Source: Bacilli bacterium
GTDB lineage: Bacteria; Bacillota_I; Bacilli_A; RF39; UBA660
Direction: 5' to 3'
NCBI GenBank assembly: GCA_016302935.1
Contig: JAEDMO010000041.1
Location: 1 to 7,710, forward strand
DNA length: 7,710 nucleotides
A program made the position numbers and the translations under genes. The notes under the pieces were generated by a model. It was given only the letters and a program-made list of their open reading frames with translations, did no database searches and was not told the origin of the DNA. Position 1 is the stretch's first letter. Each line of letters starts with the position of its first letter. Positions 6,039 through 7,710 of the stretch are shown in pieces.

Positions 6039-6911
6039 ATGAAAAAGTATGCATATATTTTACTTATTCTATGCTTAATTAGCTTTAATTATGTTAAAGC
6101 AGATGTTAGTAATATTGTGGACTTTAATAATAAGGGTTCTATTGAAATAGAACTTAAAGTAAAGGAAGAAAATACTACTATAGAAGGAGCATCTATTACA
6201 ATTTATAAAGTTGCTTTAGCTAATGAAGAAAATCATAATTTAACATTAGATTTTATTGATGAATTTAGTTTGTGTAATCTTTCTAAAGATAACCTAGATA
6301 CTAATAGTATAGATAAATGTTTAGATAATAATAATGATGGTATTACTTTAATTACTAATAAAGATGGAATAGTTAAGTTTAATAACTTAGATTTAGGTCT
6401 ATATTTAGTTAAACAAACTAATAGAGTAGAGAATTATTCTAAGATAGAACCATTTTTAGTAATGATACCTGAAGTTATAGAAGATAAATGGGTATATGAT
6501 ATTAAAGCAAAGCCTAAAACAGATATTGTTAGAGTAATGGATGTTACTGTTAAAAAAGTATGGAATTTAAGTAATAGTAATAAATTGGGAGAAATAAATA
6601 ATATTAAGAATATTGAAATATCTTTATTACTTGATGATGAAGTAATAGACAAGATTATTTTGAACGAAGATAATAATTGGACTTATACTTGGAAATATTT
6701 AGAAAAAAGTGACAAATATAGAGTATTAGAAACTAAAGTTCCTAAAGGATATACAGCATCATATCAACAAGAAGATAATTTGTTCATTGTTACTAACACT
6801 AAAACTTTAGTTTATACAGGAAATAATCATTATATGGTTAGTATATTATCTTTTGTAGGAATGTTATTTATTATATCTGGTTTAGTGTATAATAAGGTTA
6901 ATAATGAATAA
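6039..6911 (+). CDS. Minor/basal pilin with LVYTG anchor
   Basis: A 290-residue secreted pilin. The signal peptide is residues 1-21 (VKA|DVS, the same site type as in the backbone pilin). The N-terminal domain (about 33-160) ends in WVYDIKAKPK (151-160), a pilin motif of the W...V.VYPK kind with K160 as the joining lysine. A CnaB domain (about 166-254) carries a clear E-box, YRVLETKVPKGY (227-238, E231). The C-terminus has LVYTG (257-261) where LPxTG is expected, a membrane helix (about 265-284) and a tail with a single Lys. C79 and C94 flank an acidic segment leading to DNNNDGI (96-102), which resembles a calcium loop but lacks the usual acidic residue at position 12. ATG 6039 is chosen over an in-frame ATG at 5991 because GGAGG (6028-6032) lies six bases before it and the signal peptide starts there. 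The base or wall-linking role is inferred from the odd anchor and the adjacent sortase. Confidence 0.9.
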   Translation: MKKYAYILLILCLISFNYVKADVSNIVDFNNKGSIEIELKVKEENTTIEGASITIYKVALANEENHNLTLDFIDEFSLCNLSKDNLDTNSIDKCLDNNNDGITLITNKDGIVKFNNLDLGLYLVKQTNRVENYSKIEPFLVMIPEVIEDKWVYDIKAKPKTDIVRVMDVTVKKVWNLSNSNKLGEINNIKNIEISLLLDDEVIDKIILNEDNNWTYTWKYLEKSDKYRVLETKVPKGYTASYQQEDNLFIVTNTKTLVYTGNNHYMVSILSFVGMLFIISGLVYNKVNNE

Positions 6912-7467
6912 GATATCTAAGATATTATTTATAATTGGTATTTCATTTGTTTTTAGTGCTTTATTACTATTATTACGTTTTGAAGTAGAAGAAGAATATT
7001 CTAAAGATATGAATGATAATACAATGGGTGTTTTATTAGATAAAACTAATAATTTAGATAATGATAATATTGATAGTATAGTTATTAATAATGTAGAATA
7101 TGTTGGCTATTTAGATATTCCAACTTTAGAATTAAACTTAGCTATTACAAAATATTATTCTTATAATTCTCTAAAGATATCTCCCGCTGTTTATTATGGT
7201 TCTATTAAGAATAATAATTTGGTTATATGTGGTCATTCATATAAAGCTCATTTTGGTAATTTATATAAGTTAAAAAAAGGAGATTTAGTAATATTTACTG
7301 ATGTTTTAAATAATAAATATATATATGAAGTTGAATTGGTTGAGGAGTTATTACCTACTTCTATAAAGGAGATGATCGAAAGTGATTTTGATTTAACCCT
7401 TTATACTTGTACTAAGGATGCTTTAAAAAGAGTAGTGATAAGATGTAATATGGTTAGTGCAAACTAA
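6904..7467 (+). CDS. Second sortase, not class C (class B/D-like)
   Basis: A 187-residue sortase with a single N-terminal membrane anchor (about 6-25) and no C-terminal helix or lid, so a wall-anchoring type and not a polymerase. The triad is H111 in VICGHSYKAHFGNL, C169 in LTLYTCTKDALKR and probably R176; R180 is the alternative. YVGYLDIPTLELNLAI (66-81) opens the barrel. It resembles short sortases found beside VWA adhesins and pilins in gut Clostridia (recalled, not verified); the class is uncertain. Its ATG lies within the last codons of the minor pilin gene (8-base overlap) with AAGG (6895-6898) upstream, so the two are probably coupled. That supports a dedicated enzyme-substrate pair with the LVYTG pilin. 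A terminator is built from its last codons. Confidence 0.9.
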   Translation: MNKISKILFIIGISFVFSALLLLLRFEVEEEYSKDMNDNTMGVLLDKTNNLDNDNIDSIVINNVEYVGYLDIPTLELNLAITKYYSYNSLKISPAVYYGSIKNNNLVICGHSYKAHFGNLYKLKKGDLVIFTDVLNNKYIYEVELVEELLPTSIKEMIESDFDLTLYTCTKDALKRVVIRCNMVSAN

Positions 7468-7479
7468 TCTTTTTTTTTT
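7452..7479 (+). terminator. Intrinsic terminator of the pilus operon
   Basis: GGTTAGT (7452-7458) pairs with ACTAATC (7463-7469), seven pairs including one G-U, around a GCAA tetraloop (7459-7462). Ten T follow (7470-7479). The stem includes the last codons and the TAA (7465-7467) of the second sortase, so translation and termination share the same bases. Confidence 0.88.
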
Positions 7480-7481
7480 AG

Positions 7482-7580
7482 CTTTTGCTACGCTGTTGTA
7501 GTTCTTTAGATAAAAATATTAAAAAAGTATTGTAATAGTAATTAAATTATGGTATCATTAACACATAAGAATAGCAAAAG
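7482..7580. repeat. 9-bp inverted repeat flanking downstream promoter
   Basis: CTTTTGCTA (7482-7490) and TAGCAAAAG (7572-7580) are exact reverse complements separated by 81 bases that contain the promoter at 7530-7558. This is the layout of an invertible promoter, but the arms are short, no recombinase gene is in the window, and a chance match in AT-rich DNA is plausible. Confidence 0.4.
7530..7558 (+). promoter_or_regulatory. Promoter of the downstream gene
   Basis: -35 TTGTAA (7530-7535, four of six consensus), 17-base spacer, -10 TATCAT (7553-7558, five of six) preceded by TG at 7550-7551. Predicted start is near 7565. It follows the operon terminator directly, so the gene beginning at 7596 is a separate transcription unit. 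Confidence 0.7.
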
Positions 7581-7595
7581 AAGAAGGTGTTTAAA

Positions 7596-7710
7596 ATGAA
7601 TAGAATGTATCCAATAAACTATAATATCCAAACATCTGTATGGGGGGGGGCAGTATAAATATTCTATTATTTTAAATACTAAAAAAATAAATTTAAAAGA
7701 TAAACTAACT
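7596..7710 (+). CDS. 5' part of downstream gene, frame broken at a G9 tract
   Basis: ATG 7596 follows GAAGG (7583-7587) at eight bases and lies about 30 bases after the predicted transcription start, so a real gene start is likely. As written, the frame runs 20 codons, passes through nine G (7642-7650) and stops at TAA 7656-7658. With eight G, the frame continues as WGGQYKYSIILNTKK and stays open to the window end at 7710. Ten G would stop after a few more codons. The likely reading is a longer protein in the OFF phase of a slippery tract, or a homopolymer error in the assembly. The N-terminus (starting MNRMYPINYN) has no signal peptide and is not a family I recognise. Product unknown. Confidence 0.5.
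7642..7650 (+). repeat. Run of nine G inside the start of the downstream gene
   Basis: Nine consecutive G, the longest G-run in the window, cover codons 16-19 of the frame starting at 7596 (Trp-Gly-Gly, then the first base of Ala). Every single-base length change moves the downstream frame, as expected of a slipped-strand contingency tract. Confidence 0.92.

Noticed and set aside
1..7710. tRNA, rRNA, CRISPR array, transposase or integrase
   Set aside because: No cloverleaf, array of spaced repeats, or mobile-element protein motif was seen on either strand.

Overview
The window is strongly AT-rich Gram-positive (Bacillota) DNA. It carries one compact, co-directional operon for a sortase-assembled surface pilus. 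All seven main genes are on the + strand, with overlaps or gaps of at most 75 bases. Tryptophan is always TGG and no TGA occurs inside a gene, so the standard bacterial code fits and a mycoplasma code does not. The low G+C and the pilin and sortase types resemble uncultured gut Bacillota (Erysipelotrichia/RF39-like or Clostridia), but the species cannot be fixed from this window.

Layout. Bases 1-57 hold the end of an upstream transcript and its intrinsic terminator (32-57). A run of phased A-tracts (62-127) leads into a strong promoter (TTGACA / extended -10 TAATAT, 129-156). The roughly 60-base leader contains a possible 6-codon mini-ORF and a run of seven G. The operon then runs: coiled-coil cytoplasmic protein (224-685); type I signal peptidase (682-1326); von Willebrand A tip adhesin with LPATG (1350-3662); LPETG backbone pilin (3687-5096); a hairpin without a U-tract (5113-5133); class C pilin-polymerising sortase (5171-6022); minor or basal pilin with a non-canonical LVYTG anchor (6039-6911); and a second, smaller sortase (6904-7467). 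A terminator with a GCAA loop spans the last codons and stop of that sortase (7452-7479).

How the genes work together (family knowledge plus inference). The signal peptidase would mature the three secreted pilins. The class C sortase would join backbone subunits through a lysine in the pilin motif and cap the fibre with the adhesin. The second sortase is the natural candidate to attach the LVYTG subunit, and so the finished fibre, to the wall. The coiled-coil protein is a recurrent but uncharacterised companion.

Downstream, a separate promoter (7530-7558) and a good ribosome binding site lead to a gene whose frame is broken at codon 21 by a run of nine G. One G fewer keeps it open to the window edge. 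Two long G-runs in such AT-rich DNA, one in the pilus leader and one in the next gene, are the most unusual signal here and suggest slipped-strand phase variation.
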